Notes: generated from the letters alone by a model not told the origin. Positions 7,855 through 17,745 are shown, counted from the stretch's first letter. The stretch is DNA of 64,000 bases from an uncultured Paracoccaceae bacterium (GCA_947493335.1 CANLQO010000001.1:558001-622000); one strand, 5' to 3'. Translations and numbers: made by a program.

Positions 7855-8385
7855 TCAGTCACCGTCAAAGGCGCATAGCGCATGGACATCCATCCCAAGC
7901 GCTTCCAGCTTTTGCCGTCCGCCGAGGTCGGGCAGATCGATGATGAAGGCGCAGCCGACAACCTCTGCGCCCATCTTTTCGATGAGTTTGATCCCGGCTT
8001 CTGCGGTGCCGCCGGTGGCCAGCAGGTCATCGACCATCAGGACACGCTCGCCCGCTTGCAGGGCGTCGTCGTGGACCTCCATCACGGCCTCGCCGTACTC
8101 TAGCACATAGGCCTGTTCGATGGTCTTGCCCGGCAGTTTGCCTTTCTTGCGGATCGGCACAAAACCAACCGACAGTTGGTGCGCGATAGCACCGCCAAGG
8201 ATAAAACCGCGCGCTTCAAGTCCGACGACGCGATCAATGGGTTGACCCGCATAGGGGTGCAGCAATTGATCAATCGCGATACGAAAGCCGCGCGGGTCGG
8301 CAAATAGCGTGGTGACATCCCGGAACATAATCCCCGGCTTTGGGAAATCGGGAATGGTGCGGATGTAATCCTGAACAGTTTTCAT
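7855..8385 (-). CDS. apt: adenine phosphoribosyltransferase
   Basis: A 176-residue type I phosphoribosyltransferase, the normal Apt length. It converts adenine and PRPP to AMP in purine salvage. The PRPP-binding motif [14 protein letters not shown] is at residues 115-128, and the N-terminal [13 protein letters not shown] and [10 protein letters not shown] segments are diagnostic of Apt. It lies 12 bases after mtnP on the same strand. MtnP releases adenine from methylthioadenosine, so the two genes form one salvage unit. Confidence 0.97.
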   Translation of the reverse strand: MKTVQDYIRTIPDFPKPGIMFRDVTTLFADPRGFRIAIDQLLHPYAGQPIDRVVGLEARGFILGGAIAHQLSVGFVPIRKKGKLPGKTIEQAYVLEYGEAVMEVHDDALQAGERVLMVDDLLATGGTAEAGIKLIEKMGAEVVGCAFIIDLPDLGGRQKLEALGMDVHALCAFDGD

Positions 8386-8397
8386 CTTGGACTTTCG

Positions 8398-9261
8398 TTA
8401 AAGAACGCGGCCTGCGACCGCATCAAGTTTCGCTATCAGTGCCGGGTCACGCTTCTGTGGTGCGGTCATGATCGCCATGTCGAGCGCACGGTCACAGCCA
8501 TGCGGGCAGGGCGTCTTTTGTGGGGTGAGCGATTTGGCGAGTTCGACCACAAGATCACGCGCCTTGGTGCCGTTGCCTTGCAAGGTGGCAATCACTTCTG
8601 CCACATCGACCGCGTCATGATCGGGGTGCCAGCTGTCGTAGTCGGTGACCATGGCGACGGTGACATAACAAAGCTCTGCTTCGCGGGCGAGTTTTGCTTC
8701 GGGCATATTGGTCATGCCGATCACGTCGCAGCCCCAGTCGCGGTAGATCAGGCTTTCGGCGCGGGACGAGAACTGCGGCCCCTCCATCGCCAGATAGGTG
8801 CCGCCCTTATGGGTGGTGATGCCGCAGGTTGTGGCGGCGGCATAAGTAAGGTCCGCCAATGTGCCGCAAGTCGGGTGGGCCAGACTGACATGCGCGACGC
8901 AGCCTGCGCCAAAGAAGGATTTTGGCCGGGCAAAGGTCCGGTCCATGAATTGATCGATCACGACGAAATCGCCCGGCGCCATTTCGTCGCGGAAAGACCC
9001 GCAGGCGCTGATGCTGACGACATCGGTCACGCCAATCCGCTTGAGCGCGTCGATATTGGCGCGGTACGGCAGGTCAGACGGGCTGTGGACATGGCCGCGC
9101 CCGTGACGGGGCAGAAAGGCGATGGGCAATCCCGAAAGCCTGCCGGTCAGAATGTCATCCGAAGGCTCGCCCCAGGGTGAGGGTACGGTGATCCATGCGG
9201 GGTCTTCCAAACCCGGTATGTCGTACAGGCCCGATCCCCCGATGATTCCCAGCTTCGTCAT
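8398..9261 (-). CDS. mtnP: S-methyl-5'-thioadenosine phosphorylase
   Basis: A 287-residue purine nucleoside phosphorylase of the MTAP type, cleaving methylthioadenosine to adenine and methylthioribose-1-phosphate. GIIGGSGLYDIPG opens the protein, followed by FLPRHGRGHVHSPS and NMPEAKLAREAELCY, all typical. The start at 9261 is taken because it gives the canonical N-terminus; an in-frame open extension upstream is low-complexity and overlaps the divergent membrane gene. Operon with apt. Confidence 0.95.
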   Translation of the reverse strand: MTKLGIIGGSGLYDIPGLEDPAWITVPSPWGEPSDDILTGRLSGLPIAFLPRHGRGHVHSPSDLPYRANIDALKRIGVTDVVSISACGSFRDEMAPGDFVVIDQFMDRTFARPKSFFGAGCVAHVSLAHPTCGTLADLTYAAATTCGITTHKGGTYLAMEGPQFSSRAESLIYRDWGCDVIGMTNMPEAKLAREAELCYVTVAMVTDYDSWHPDHDAVDVAEVIATLQGNGTKARDLVVELAKSLTPQKTPCPHGCDRALDMAIMTAPQKRDPALIAKLDAVAGRVL

Positions 9262-9293
9262 ACTTTCGCCCCCAACCGGTGCTAATCGGCCCC

Positions 9294-9953
9294 ATGCAGA
9301 CACACAACCAGAACATGCAAATACTGACAAGGGCTGAGCGGACCGTGCGGGTCCCTTGGTGGCTGGCGGCGCTTTGGTTGCTTGGTTTTGTGGCACTTTT
9401 GGTGGTCGGCGTGATTTTTGCCATGGTGCCGGGGCCGGCGATCTGGGCCGAAGGTGTCTCGGCCCGGTTGATCTGGCCGGTGACGGTGGCATCGATCCTC
9501 TATGGGCTTTTGACGGCCAGCGCGGCCCACCGGCTGGAAACATGGCGCTTTGCGATGTGGGGCAAGTTCTGGGGGCCACAGATGATGTTCATCTTTGGCA
9601 TGATCCCGGCGGCGGCGATGTTCTGGATGTCTTGTTTTGTCGTGGTGCCGAATGCGCTGGCTTTCACCGCCAAAGAGCCGGTTACGTTTGCGGCGCAACT
9701 GGTGGCATTGCGCGGCGGTGGTCGGCCAGAAGACGGGCGCCGAGAATTCATCCTGAACGCTTTCGGGTATCAGAACCTGCCTTACGAGGGGCAACTTGCA
9801 GCCCCCTTCGGGCGGTTTGACCGGGTGCCGATGGCAGAGAATCTGGGTCTGACCGCGATCGATTACGGCTCTTTCTACACCACACCGGTGCCTGTCACGA
9901 TCACCGGCCATCGCAACCGTTTCATTTTGGTTATCGACAGCGTGACGCGCTGA
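9294..9953 (+). CDS. conserved hypothetical membrane protein
   Basis: About 219 residues. After a short polar N-terminus there are hydrophobic segments at roughly 22-48, 60-80 and 100-125, the first containing LWLLGFVALLVVGVIFAMV. The remaining 90 residues look soluble and end in ITGHRNRFILVIDS. I do not recognise a family. The gene diverges from mtnP with only 32 bases between starts, so promoters must overlap the coding starts. No clear ribosome site is visible; a GTG at 9279 and an ATG at 9315 are alternatives. Confidence 0.6.
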   Translation: MQTHNQNMQILTRAERTVRVPWWLAALWLLGFVALLVVGVIFAMVPGPAIWAEGVSARLIWPVTVASILYGLLTASAAHRLETWRFAMWGKFWGPQMMFIFGMIPAAAMFWMSCFVVVPNALAFTAKEPVTFAAQLVALRGGGRPEDGRREFILNAFGYQNLPYEGQLAAPFGRFDRVPMAENLGLTAIDYGSFYTTPVPVTITGHRNRFILVIDSVTR

Positions 9954-10051
9954 CAGTCTGCCCCAAGGATTTGCGCCAGCAGGGGTGACATCAGGGTCAG
10001 TGTTCTATAGGGGTGCGCAAAATTCCTGCCCCCACCTCGAAGGAGCCGTAA

Positions 10052-11674
10052 ATGGCCCGCACGCTTTTGGCGAGTTTCGCCAGCAATCTTTCTTTGACCA
10101 ACCCAAATGCGCCGCTGACGCCGGGACAAATCCGCACTGACGTGCTGTCGGGTCTGACCGTGGCGCTGGCGCTGGTGCCCGAAGCGGTGGCCTTTGCCTT
10201 TGTGGCGGGGGTGCATCCATTGGTGGGGCTTTATGCGGCCTTTATCGTGGGTCTGATCACGGCGGTGATGGGCGGGCGGCCCGGCATGATCTCTGGTGCC
10301 ACAGGCGCGCTGGCCGTGGTCATGGTCAGCCTCGTGGCGCAACACGGTGTCGAATACCTTTTTGCGACCGTGGTGCTGATGGGGCTTATCCAGATTTTCG
10401 TAGGCATCATGCGCTGGGGCAAGTTCATCCGGCTGGTGCCGCATCCGGTGATGCTGGGTTTTGTGAACGGGCTTGCCATCGTGATTTTCCTCGCGCAGCT
10501 GGGGCAGTTTCAGGTGCCCGGATCGGCTGAAAGTGCGGGTCACGGCATGGCGAATGGAGAGTGGCTATCGGGTCTGCCGCTGATGTTGATGCTGTCATTG
10601 ACGGCGGTGACGATGGCGATCATCTGGGTGATGCCGCGCGTCACAACCGCGATCCCGGCACCACTTGCGGGCATCGCCATCGTGGCGGCCATCGTGATCG
10701 GCTTTGGCCTTGATGTGCCGCGCGTCGGCGATCTGGCCAGCATTGAGGGCGGCTTGCCCGCCTTTCATATCCCGATGGTGCCGCTAAATTGGGAAACGTT
10801 CGAGATTATCCTGCCCTATGCGGTGATCCTTGCCGCGATTGGCCTGATTGAAAGCTTGCTGACCCTGAACCTCGTGGGTGAGATGACCAACCAGCGCGGC
10901 GGTGCATCGCAGGAGTGCATCGCGCAGGGCGTGTCAAACACCGTGACGGGCTTTTTCGGCGGCATGGGTGGCTGCGCGATGATTGGTCAGTCCATGATCA
11001 ACGTCAAATCTGGTGGCCGGACGCGGGTAGCAGGCATTGCGGCGGCGCTGTTCCTTTTGGCCTTTATTCTTTTTGCCAGCGGCCTGATCGAACAAATCCC
11101 GCTGGCCGCGCTGGTGGGTGTGATGTTCATGGTGGTGATCGGTACATTCGCCTGGAACAGCCTGACGATCCTACGCAAAGTGCCCCGCACCGATGCCTTT
11201 GTGACGATCCTTGTGACGATCGTGACCGTCGCGACCGATCTTGCCACCGCCGTTGTGGTCGGCGTGATCGTCAGCGCGCTGGCCTATGCCTGGCAGAATG
11301 CCACCCGCATTCATGCTATCAAGCGCGAAAGCCGGACTGAAGAGGGGGCGCAGGTCTATGAAATCCAGGGGCCGTTGTTCTTTGGCTCTGCTGACGGCTT
11401 CATGGAAATCTTTGATGTGGGGGCTGACCCAGACACGGTGATCGTGGATTTTGCCGCCAGCCGCGTGGCGGACCAATCCGCCTTGCAGGCGATTGAGGCG
11501 GTGGCCGGAAAATACGAAGAGGCAGGCAAGCGGATCATGTTGCGGCACCTGAGCCGCGATTGTCACAAGCTTCTGACCAAAGCCGGTCACCTTGTTGTGG
11601 ATAGCGACGATGACCCCGATTATGCGCTGGCGGTGGATTACGACGTGCGCACGGGCATCATTGGCGGGCATTGA
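10052..11674 (+). CDS. SulP family inorganic anion transporter with STAS domain
   Basis: A 540-residue inner-membrane SulP/SLC26-type permease. The N-terminal region has the family's VALALVPEAVAFAFVAGV in the first transmembrane helices, followed by about ten to twelve hydrophobic segments to residue 420. A cytoplasmic STAS domain follows (about 430-530; VIVDFAASRVADQSALQAIE). Family members move sulfate, bicarbonate, dicarboxylates or other anions; the substrate is not predictable here. AAGGAG lies seven bases before the ATG. The C-terminus overlaps the convergent desaturase gene by 17 bases. Confidence 0.92.
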   Translation: MARTLLASFASNLSLTNPNAPLTPGQIRTDVLSGLTVALALVPEAVAFAFVAGVHPLVGLYAAFIVGLITAVMGGRPGMISGATGALAVVMVSLVAQHGVEYLFATVVLMGLIQIFVGIMRWGKFIRLVPHPVMLGFVNGLAIVIFLAQLGQFQVPGSAESAGHGMANGEWLSGLPLMLMLSLTAVTMAIIWVMPRVTTAIPAPLAGIAIVAAIVIGFGLDVPRVGDLASIEGGLPAFHIPMVPLNWETFEIILPYAVILAAIGLIESLLTLNLVGEMTNQRGGASQECIAQGVSNTVTGFFGGMGGCAMIGQSMINVKSGGRTRVAGIAAALFLLAFILFASGLIEQIPLAALVGVMFMVVIGTFAWNSLTILRKVPRTDAFVTILVTIVTVATDLATAVVVGVIVSALAYAWQNATRIHAIKRESRTEEGAQVYEIQGPLFFGSADGFMEIFDVGADPDTVIVDFAASRVADQSALQAIEAVAGKYEEAGKRIMLRHLSRDCHKLLTKAGHLVVDSDDDPDYALAVDYDVRTGIIGGH

Positions 11675-12596
11675 CCCGGCTACGCGCAAAGCGTTCGGGG
11701 AAGGGGCTTTGCCGCTGATCCCCGCGCCAGAGCGGATGTGCGACCGGGTCTTTGGCCCGCAGCAGATGGCGGGCCAGCACGGTGCGGTAAGACGGGTAGT
11801 AATACCCGTGATTGCGGCGCAGGTATTTGTCGCGGTTTGATCGGAACAGCGCGGGCAGCTTGTACCACGCCACGCGCGGGTGCATGTGGTGCACCACGTG
11901 GTAGTTGTTGTTGAGGAAGAGAAGCGCGAAAAGCCCGCGATCCTCAATCACCACGGTGCGGCCACGGGCGCTGTCATGCGCCTGATGTTCCAGAAATGTG
12001 CGCAACCGCAAAAGCGACAGGCCACCATAGGCGGCAAGCGCATAGGCCCAAAGCGGCATGGCGCTGATAGCCAAGACCCAAACCAGTACCACTGCAACCG
12101 CAATGCCGTGGCGCAGCCATCCGCGCAGTACCTTGCGGTCGCCCGCGCGGATCAACTCAAAATCCTCCCACATAAAGCGGATTTGCCCGATCAATGGGCC
12201 CAAAAGCATCCGCCCCAGGAGCGTGTTGTTAAGCTGCATGAGTGCTCTTAGCGCCTGCGGCATCCGTTCCCAGATCACCGGGTCGATGTAGTTCGTCTCG
12301 GGGTCGTCGTAGGGATCGGTCAGCATCGCGTCGCGATGATGCTCCAGGTGGGTATCACGAAACCGCTTGTAAGGGATGGCAAGGTTGAGCGTCAGAAAAA
12401 CCAGTGTCTCATTCAGCCGTTGGTTGCGAAAAGGGTGGCCATGCAGAACCTCATGCTGCAGGGACGATTGCAGGGCCACAAAAAGCGCGGTGAGGACGAT
12501 GGCCAGCGGCAAGGACCAAGCCGCGAGCCAGAGCGTTGTGGCCGCCCAGCCCGCATAGCACGCAACGATCAATACCAGCGTTGGCCAGTCCCGCAT
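11658..12596 (-). CDS. membrane fatty acid desaturase
   Basis: A 312-residue integral membrane desaturase with the three histidine boxes of the di-iron family: HEVLHGH at 48-54, HLEHH at 83-87, and NNNYHVVHHMHP in the C-terminal half. Hydrophobic helices flank the boxes. It introduces a double bond into an acyl chain or modifies a related lipid; the regiospecificity is unknown. The start at 12596 is preferred because AGGGA precedes the ATG; a GTG nine codons upstream is possible. It converges on the SulP gene with a 17-base overlap. Confidence 0.88.
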   Translation of the reverse strand: MRDWPTLVLIVACYAGWAATTLWLAAWSLPLAIVLTALFVALQSSLQHEVLHGHPFRNQRLNETLVFLTLNLAIPYKRFRDTHLEHHRDAMLTDPYDDPETNYIDPVIWERMPQALRALMQLNNTLLGRMLLGPLIGQIRFMWEDFELIRAGDRKVLRGWLRHGIAVAVVLVWVLAISAMPLWAYALAAYGGLSLLRLRTFLEHQAHDSARGRTVVIEDRGLFALLFLNNNYHVVHHMHPRVAWYKLPALFRSNRDKYLRRNHGYYYPSYRTVLARHLLRAKDPVAHPLWRGDQRQSPFPERFARSRVNARQ

Positions 12597-12687
12597 TCCG
12601 TTATCCCTGTTGTCCCTGCGCACAGCGGTAACAGGTTCGTGATGTCAGGACTTGTCAGTTTGCGCCCAAAACACTGCCGTTTTTGCG

Positions 12688-13293
12688 CTATTCGTCGGGA
12701 CGGTTGAGGCTGAAGACCTCGCGCACGACCGAATAGTCGCGGTAGCCGAGGCGGGTCAGCGGGTTGAAGGTGGTCACGTCAAAAAGACCGTCCTTGATGC
12801 AATCATCGCGAAGATGCACGCCGGTAACTTCTCCGAAAACGGTGAAATTCGCGGTGCCGGGCAGTTGCACGATCTGCGTCAGCTTGCATTCGAGCGTCGC
12901 AGGCGCACCTGCCACGCGGGGGCAATCGATGGTGTCGCATTGCACCTTGTCCAGTCCCGCAAGCGCGAATTCATCGGTGTCCTTGTCCCACGGGCCAGAG
13001 GTCTGGTTCATCGCGTCGCGCATGGCATATTCCACCACATTGATCGCAAAGACCCCGGTATCGCGGATGTTGGCGACGCTGTCCTTGGTGCCATCGCGGT
13101 CGGGCTTGGCAGAGGTTGACGCAAACATGACCTGCGGCGGTTCATAAGCCACGGCGTTAAAAAACGAATAGGGGGCCAGATTGTCGGCCCCATCCGCCCC
13201 GCGCGTGCCAATCCAGGCAATCGGGCGGGGTGTCACGATGGCGTTGAACGGGTTGTGCGGCAGGCCGTGGCCGTCGGCAGGGCGGTAGAACAT
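12688..13293 (-). CDS. flavin reductase family protein (FMN-binding split barrel)
   Basis: A 201-residue protein of the flavin reductase-like group. PFNAIVTPRPIAWIGT and the following NLAPYSFFNAVAYEPP are the typical FMN-binding opening; FAINVVEYAMRDAMNQTS is a later family segment. Such proteins reduce FMN with NAD(P)H for a partner monooxygenase or bind FMN tightly as small oxidoreductases. No monooxygenase is adjacent. It diverges from the GNAT gene with 72 bases between starts. Confidence 0.9.
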   Translation of the reverse strand: MFYRPADGHGLPHNPFNAIVTPRPIAWIGTRGADGADNLAPYSFFNAVAYEPPQVMFASTSAKPDRDGTKDSVANIRDTGVFAINVVEYAMRDAMNQTSGPWDKDTDEFALAGLDKVQCDTIDCPRVAGAPATLECKLTQIVQLPGTANFTVFGEVTGVHLRDDCIKDGLFDVTTFNPLTRLGYRDYSVVREVFSLNRPDE

Positions 13294-13365
13294 GGAAGGT
13301 CTTTCTTTGACAAAGCGTGCGCTTTAGGTAGCGTGCCACCAAAGCAGAGGCCAGTTGAAAGAACC

Positions 13366-13866
13366 ATGCCCGCAGAGCAGATCGCACTGGCGCAGGAAAC
13401 ACCAGCAGACCATTGGGAGGTCGAGGCGCTTTACGACCTGACCTTTGCGCCGGGGCGCACGGCCTTGTCGTCTTACCGGCTGCGCGATGATGTGGACCCG
13501 ATTGCGGAACTTTGTCTGACGGCGCGGGATCCGGGTGGCATTCTGGCGGGCGCAATCAGGAACTGGCCGGTGCGGATCGGGACAGCAAAGGCGATCCTGC
13601 TGGGGCCAGTGGCCGTGCACCCCACACGGCAGGGCGAAGGGATCGCGGCCCTTTTGATGTGGCGCACGATTGAACTCGCACGGGATGCAGGCTGGGACCG
13701 GGTCATGCTGGTGGGTGATGCGCCCTATTATGGGCGGTTCGGGTTTGAGCGTCTCAATGACGTCATTATGCCACCGCCCACCAACCCTGCGCGGGTGCTG
13801 GGAATTGCACTCAACGATGGTGCTTGGGACGGCGTGTCAGGCGATGTGACCCGGGCACTTGATTGA
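13366..13866 (+). CDS. GNAT family N-acetyltransferase
   Basis: A 166-residue GNAT-fold protein. The acetyl-CoA binding motif is seen as LGPVAVHPTRQGEGIAALLM (Q/R-x-x-G-x-G/A pattern) around residues 80-100, followed by VMLVGDAPYYGRFGFER, the usual beta5-alpha4 region. The acceptor is unknown. The start at 13366 follows GAAAGAA; a longer in-frame start at 13255 would overlap the divergent flavin reductase. The next gene begins 51 bases later on the same strand. Confidence 0.88.
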   Translation: MPAEQIALAQETPADHWEVEALYDLTFAPGRTALSSYRLRDDVDPIAELCLTARDPGGILAGAIRNWPVRIGTAKAILLGPVAVHPTRQGEGIAALLMWRTIELARDAGWDRVMLVGDAPYYGRFGFERLNDVIMPPPTNPARVLGIALNDGAWDGVSGDVTRALD

Positions 13867-13917
13867 AAACCCATCCGGGCAACCATATCTCTAAGGGGTA
13901 GGATCACAGGACGCCCC

Positions 13918-14709
13918 ATGAAGATCATCAACCCCGAGACGACGTTCCCGCCACTGTCCACAGAGGCAAAGGCGCAGGTGACGGCCCTTGCCGACCGGCA
14001 GAAACGGGCCAACGGGGTGCTGATGAAAGCGATCAACTTTGTTGGCGGGCAGGTTGAGGATACGCTGAAATTGCTGCCAAAGGGCGCACGTAGCCAAATT
14101 GATGACGCCGCCCGCAGCGCGTTGCAGAAAAGCTATGATCTGGCGGCCGGGTCGCGCAAGGGCCGGTTTGCCCAAACGGTCCAGACAGATGCGGGCCACA
14201 AGGTGATGGCCACAATTTCAGGCGCGCTGGGCGGGCTGGGTGGCCTGCCGACGGCGCTGGCAGAACTGCCGGTTGCGACAACGATGATTTTTCGCGCCGT
14301 ACAGGGCGTGGCCGCGCAATATGGTGAAGATCCGACAACGGCTGAAACCCGGCTGGAATGCCTTGCCGTTTTTGGCGCTGGCGGCCCGGGGGCCGAAGAT
14401 GACGGCGTTGACACCTCTTTCATCGGCGCGCGTCTGGGGCTGACCGGTGCTGCGGTGCATGGGCTGGTCAGCAAGGTGGCGCCCCGCTTTGCCACCGTGC
14501 TGAGCCAAAAGCTCGCCAGTCAGGCTGTGCCAGTGCTGGGCGCAGCGGCGGGGGCAGGTACAAATTACGCCTTCACCGACTACTACGTGGAAATGGCCCA
14601 TGTGCACTTTGGCCTGCGCCAGATGGCGCGAACGCATGGCGAAGATCAGGTGCTTGATGCCTTTCACGCGGCCCTTGCCAAAGCCAAGGTTCCGGTCAAC
14701 ACGGCCTAG
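13918..14709 (+). CDS. EcsC family protein
   Basis: A 263-residue protein of the EcsC-type family. The diagnostic part is the glycine-rich SGALGGLGGLPTALAELPV segment at about residues 100-118, followed by FRAVQGVAAQYGED and the late GAAAGAGTNYAFTDYY. The hydrophobic glycine-rich stretches suggest membrane association. The role of the family outside Bacillus EcsABC is not established. AGGA lies before the ATG. Its TAG stop shares a CTAG tetranucleotide with the stop of convergent ptsP. Confidence 0.85.
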   Translation: MKIINPETTFPPLSTEAKAQVTALADRQKRANGVLMKAINFVGGQVEDTLKLLPKGARSQIDDAARSALQKSYDLAAGSRKGRFAQTVQTDAGHKVMATISGALGGLGGLPTALAELPVATTMIFRAVQGVAAQYGEDPTTAETRLECLAVFGAGGPGAEDDGVDTSFIGARLGLTGAAVHGLVSKVAPRFATVLSQKLASQAVPVLGAAAGAGTNYAFTDYYVEMAHVHFGLRQMARTHGEDQVLDAFHAALAKAKVPVNTA

Positions 14710-16985
14710 GTGATCTTGCCACCTGCCATGGCGCCCGTCAGGCGGGCGTTTTCAACCAGATAGTCCGACACCGCGCGTCGCACGGATTGTGCGCCGTTGT
14801 CGCGAGCCTCATCAATCACCGCTTTGACTTCGGTCAGGTCGACCTGCCGCAAAAGGTGTTTGACCGGTCCGACAGAAGCAGGGCGCATTGAAAGGGTGCC
14901 AAAGCCGATGGCCGCAAAACAGATCGCCTCCACCGGGCGGCCCGCATCCTCACCACAAAACGACAGCGGCGTGCCCGCGGCGTTGCACTTGTCGGCCACC
15001 TGTTCAAGGAAGGACAGGAAACTGACGTTGAGCGTATCATAGCGCCGCCGGACCCGTTCATTTTCGCGGTCTGCCGCATAGAAGAACTGCTTGAGGTCGT
15101 TGCCGCCGACAGACAGAAAATCGACCTCTTCAAAAAAACCACCCGCCGCAAAGCCAAGCGAGGGGGTTTCCAGCATCGCGCCAACCTCAAGCTTGGAGGG
15201 CAGGGGGTTGCCAAGGCGGCTTTCGCGTTCCAGCACCTTTTCGAGTTCCGCCTTCGCCTCGCGGAATTCACTGCGCAGGGTAATGAAGGGGAACATGACC
15301 GTCAGCGGCCCGCCCTTGGCCGCCCGCACAAGCGCCTGCAACTGCATCCGCAGGATGCCCGGTTTGTCGAGCCCGACGCGGATCGCGCGCCAGCCCATGG
15401 CCGGGTTCGGCTCATCATTGGGCTTCATGTAGGGCAGCACCTTGTCGGACCCGATATCAAGTGTGCGGAAGGCCACGCGGCGTCCGCCGGCGGCCTCGAT
15501 CACGCGGGCATAAAGGGCTGACAGCTCTGCGCGGCGCGGCATCTGACTTCGGATCAGGAACTGCAGTTCGGTGCGAAAAAGGCCCACGCCCTCGGCCCCG
15601 GACCCGGCAAGTGAGGGCAGATCGGCCATCAGCCCTGCGTTCATATGCAGGTTGATCGTGCGCCCGCATTTGGCCGTCGCGGGCAGATCCCGAATGCTGG
15701 CATAACGTTCCTGCGCGCGGGTCTGCATCGCGATCTTGTCGGCAAAGGCTGCCTGCACCGTGTCATCGGGGCGCAGGTGCACGATGCCCTGTTCGCCATC
15801 GACCAAAATCTGGTCGCCGTTCAACGCCTCTGTCGTGATGCCCTTGGCGTTGATCACCAGCGGAATCGCCCAGGCGCGGGCAACGATGGTGGCATGCGAC
15901 CCGACAGAGCCTTCTTCCAGCACGATCCCCTTGAGGGTCTTGCCGTAGTCAAGCAATTCGCCCGGACCGATGTTGCGGGCCACAAGAATGGGGTTGTCCG
16001 GCATCTCGGCGCCCGTGTCGCCGCCTTGACCGGTCAGGATGCGCAGCAACCGGTTCGACAGGTCATCAAGATCGTGCAACCGCTCGCGCATATAGGCGTC
16101 AGAGGATTGCCCCAGCCGTGTCCGCGCAAGAGATTGCTCTTTCTCAACCGCCGCCTCTGCCGACAGGCCATTTTCAACGTCTGCCTCCATCCGCCGCATC
16201 CAGGATTTGGAATTGGCGAACATCCGGTAGGCTTCAAAGACCTGTTTCTGATCGGTGCTGACGGTGGTCTGATCCGACAGCATCTCATCCACGCTGATGC
16301 GCAGGTGATCGACAGCTTCGCGCAGGCGGATCATTTCCGCCTCTGGATCATCCGAGATGGGGTTGGTGACGACAACGCGCGGTTCGTGCAGGTAAACCTG
16401 CCCCGCGCTGGCCCCTTCCTGCGCGATAGAGCCGCGGAACATCACCGGATTCTGATGGCGGGCCGAGAGCGCGGCACCTTCACCGACAAATGCCCCCAAC
16501 TCTGTCATTTCGGCCAGCACCATGGCGACAACTTCCAGAGCGTAAACCTCATCGGCGCTGAATTCGCGCGCCTCTTTGGATTGCACCACGAGCACGCCCA
16601 TCGTTTCGCCCAGTCGCTGCACGGGAACGCCGCAGAACGAGGAATAGCGTTCCTCTCCTGTCTCGGCCATGTAGCGAAAGCCCTTCGCCGATGGCGCATC
16701 GGCGGTGTTCACAACCCGTTTTGTCTTGGCCACGCGACCGACAAGGCCCTCACCCAGCCGCATCCGGGTCTGGTGTACGGATTCGGCCTTCAACCCTTCG
16801 GTGGCGCATAGCTCCAGCGTGTCTTCGTCGCGGAACAGGTAGATGGAACACACTTCGGTCTGCATCGAATTTGCGGTCAGCGTGACAATCTTGTCCAACC
16901 GTTCCTGCCCGGCGCTGTCCTCTGCCAGCGCACGGCGCAAGCGCCCCAAAAGCTTGCGGCTTTCTGTCTCGATCCGTTCGGGCAT
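14706..16985 (-). CDS. ptsP: phosphoenolpyruvate-protein phosphotransferase PtsP (EI-Ntr, GAF domain)
   Basis: A 759-residue enzyme I of the nitrogen phosphotransferase system. An N-terminal GAF sensor domain (about 1-165) is followed by the EI N-terminal and swivelling domains, with the phosphorylated histidine H364 in VGSHATIVAR. The PEP-binding TIM barrel has FRTLDIGSDK and the terminal Cys in LSFCGEDAGRP. It transfers phosphate from PEP to NPr and onward to EIIA-Ntr, linking nitrogen and carbon status to regulation. The start at 16985 (MPERIETESRK) has GGGGAG upstream; an upstream in-frame start at 16997 is possible. lysC lies nearby on the same strand, an arrangement I recall from other Rhodobacterales. 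Confidence 0.95.
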   Translation of the reverse strand: MPERIETESRKLLGRLRRALAEDSAGQERLDKIVTLTANSMQTEVCSIYLFRDEDTLELCATEGLKAESVHQTRMRLGEGLVGRVAKTKRVVNTADAPSAKGFRYMAETGEERYSSFCGVPVQRLGETMGVLVVQSKEAREFSADEVYALEVVAMVLAEMTELGAFVGEGAALSARHQNPVMFRGSIAQEGASAGQVYLHEPRVVVTNPISDDPEAEMIRLREAVDHLRISVDEMLSDQTTVSTDQKQVFEAYRMFANSKSWMRRMEADVENGLSAEAAVEKEQSLARTRLGQSSDAYMRERLHDLDDLSNRLLRILTGQGGDTGAEMPDNPILVARNIGPGELLDYGKTLKGIVLEEGSVGSHATIVARAWAIPLVINAKGITTEALNGDQILVDGEQGIVHLRPDDTVQAAFADKIAMQTRAQERYASIRDLPATAKCGRTINLHMNAGLMADLPSLAGSGAEGVGLFRTELQFLIRSQMPRRAELSALYARVIEAAGGRRVAFRTLDIGSDKVLPYMKPNDEPNPAMGWRAIRVGLDKPGILRMQLQALVRAAKGGPLTVMFPFITLRSEFREAKAELEKVLERESRLGNPLPSKLEVGAMLETPSLGFAAGGFFEEVDFLSVGGNDLKQFFYAADRENERVRRRYDTLNVSFLSFLEQVADKCNAAGTPLSFCGEDAGRPVEAICFAAIGFGTLSMRPASVGPVKHLLRQVDLTEVKAVIDEARDNGAQSVRRAVSDYLVENARLTGAMAGGKIT

Positions 16986-17165
16986 TCTGCTCCCCACGCC
17001 ATCACTAAGGCTACCTATAGGCGAGTTCGGTACGGAAGGGGAGTGGGAAAGAAAGGGGGTAAGAAACGATTGTTGTGGGTCCGGACCACGGTTTTGGTCC
17101 CGAAACCACCATTGTGCACATGAGGATGTTCACATAAAGTTCTCATGATGATGCGGAGGTCATAT

Positions 17166-17720
17166 ATGCCACTTGGGACAAAACTGAACGGGACATTGCG
17201 CCGGTTCATCGAACGTCAGAAGGTCTTTTTCGTTGCGACTGCGGCAAAGGATGGGCGGGTCAATCTGTCTCCGAAAGGCGCAGATACGCTGCGAATTCTG
17301 GACGACCGCCATATTCGTTGGTTGAATTTGTCAGGTAGCGGGAATGAAACCGCGGGCCACTTGCTGCAGACGAACCGGATCACGCTGATGTTCTGTGCAT
17401 TTGAGGGCGACGCCCTGATTTTGCGTGTCTATGGAAAAGCAACGGTAATCCACCCTCGGGACGCCGGGTGGGCCAATGCGACGTCTGATTTCCCGGATCT
17501 CGCCGGCAGCCGTCAGGTCTATGACGTGGAAATCGAGAATGTTCAAACCTCTTGCGGAACGGGCGTGCCGGTCATGAGGTTCGAAAAAGACCGGGCACAA
17601 GAAGAGTTGGTCCCATACTACGACGACCTTGGGCCCAGTGGAGTCGAAGCGTATTGGCGCAAGAAAAACACAACGACGATCGATGGCTTCCAAACTGGGC
17701 TTTTTGACAAAGATGGATAG
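17166..17720 (+). CDS. pyridoxamine 5'-phosphate oxidase-like FMN-binding protein
   Basis: A 184-residue split-barrel protein. FIERQKVFFVATAAKDGRVN followed by LSPKGADTLRILDD is the characteristic N-terminal FMN-binding pattern; a later GSGNETAGHLLQTNRITLMF is typical of the PNPOx-like subgroup. The start at 17166 is chosen for the CGGAGGT ribosome site five bases upstream; ATGs at 17145-17151 precede that site. The gene is isolated between ptsP and lysC, both reading the other way. Physiological substrate unknown. Confidence 0.88.
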   Translation: MPLGTKLNGTLRRFIERQKVFFVATAAKDGRVNLSPKGADTLRILDDRHIRWLNLSGSGNETAGHLLQTNRITLMFCAFEGDALILRVYGKATVIHPRDAGWANATSDFPDLAGSRQVYDVEIENVQTSCGTGVPVMRFEKDRAQEELVPYYDDLGPSGVEAYWRKKNTTTIDGFQTGLFDKDG

Positions 17721-17745
17721 GCGGCGGCGTCGTGTGCGGCGACCT

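Noticed and set aside
9262-9579. N-terminal extension of mtnP to 393 residues
   Set aside because: The added 106 residues are proline/arginine-rich, overlap the divergent membrane gene and precede the canonical MTKLGIIGGSG start.
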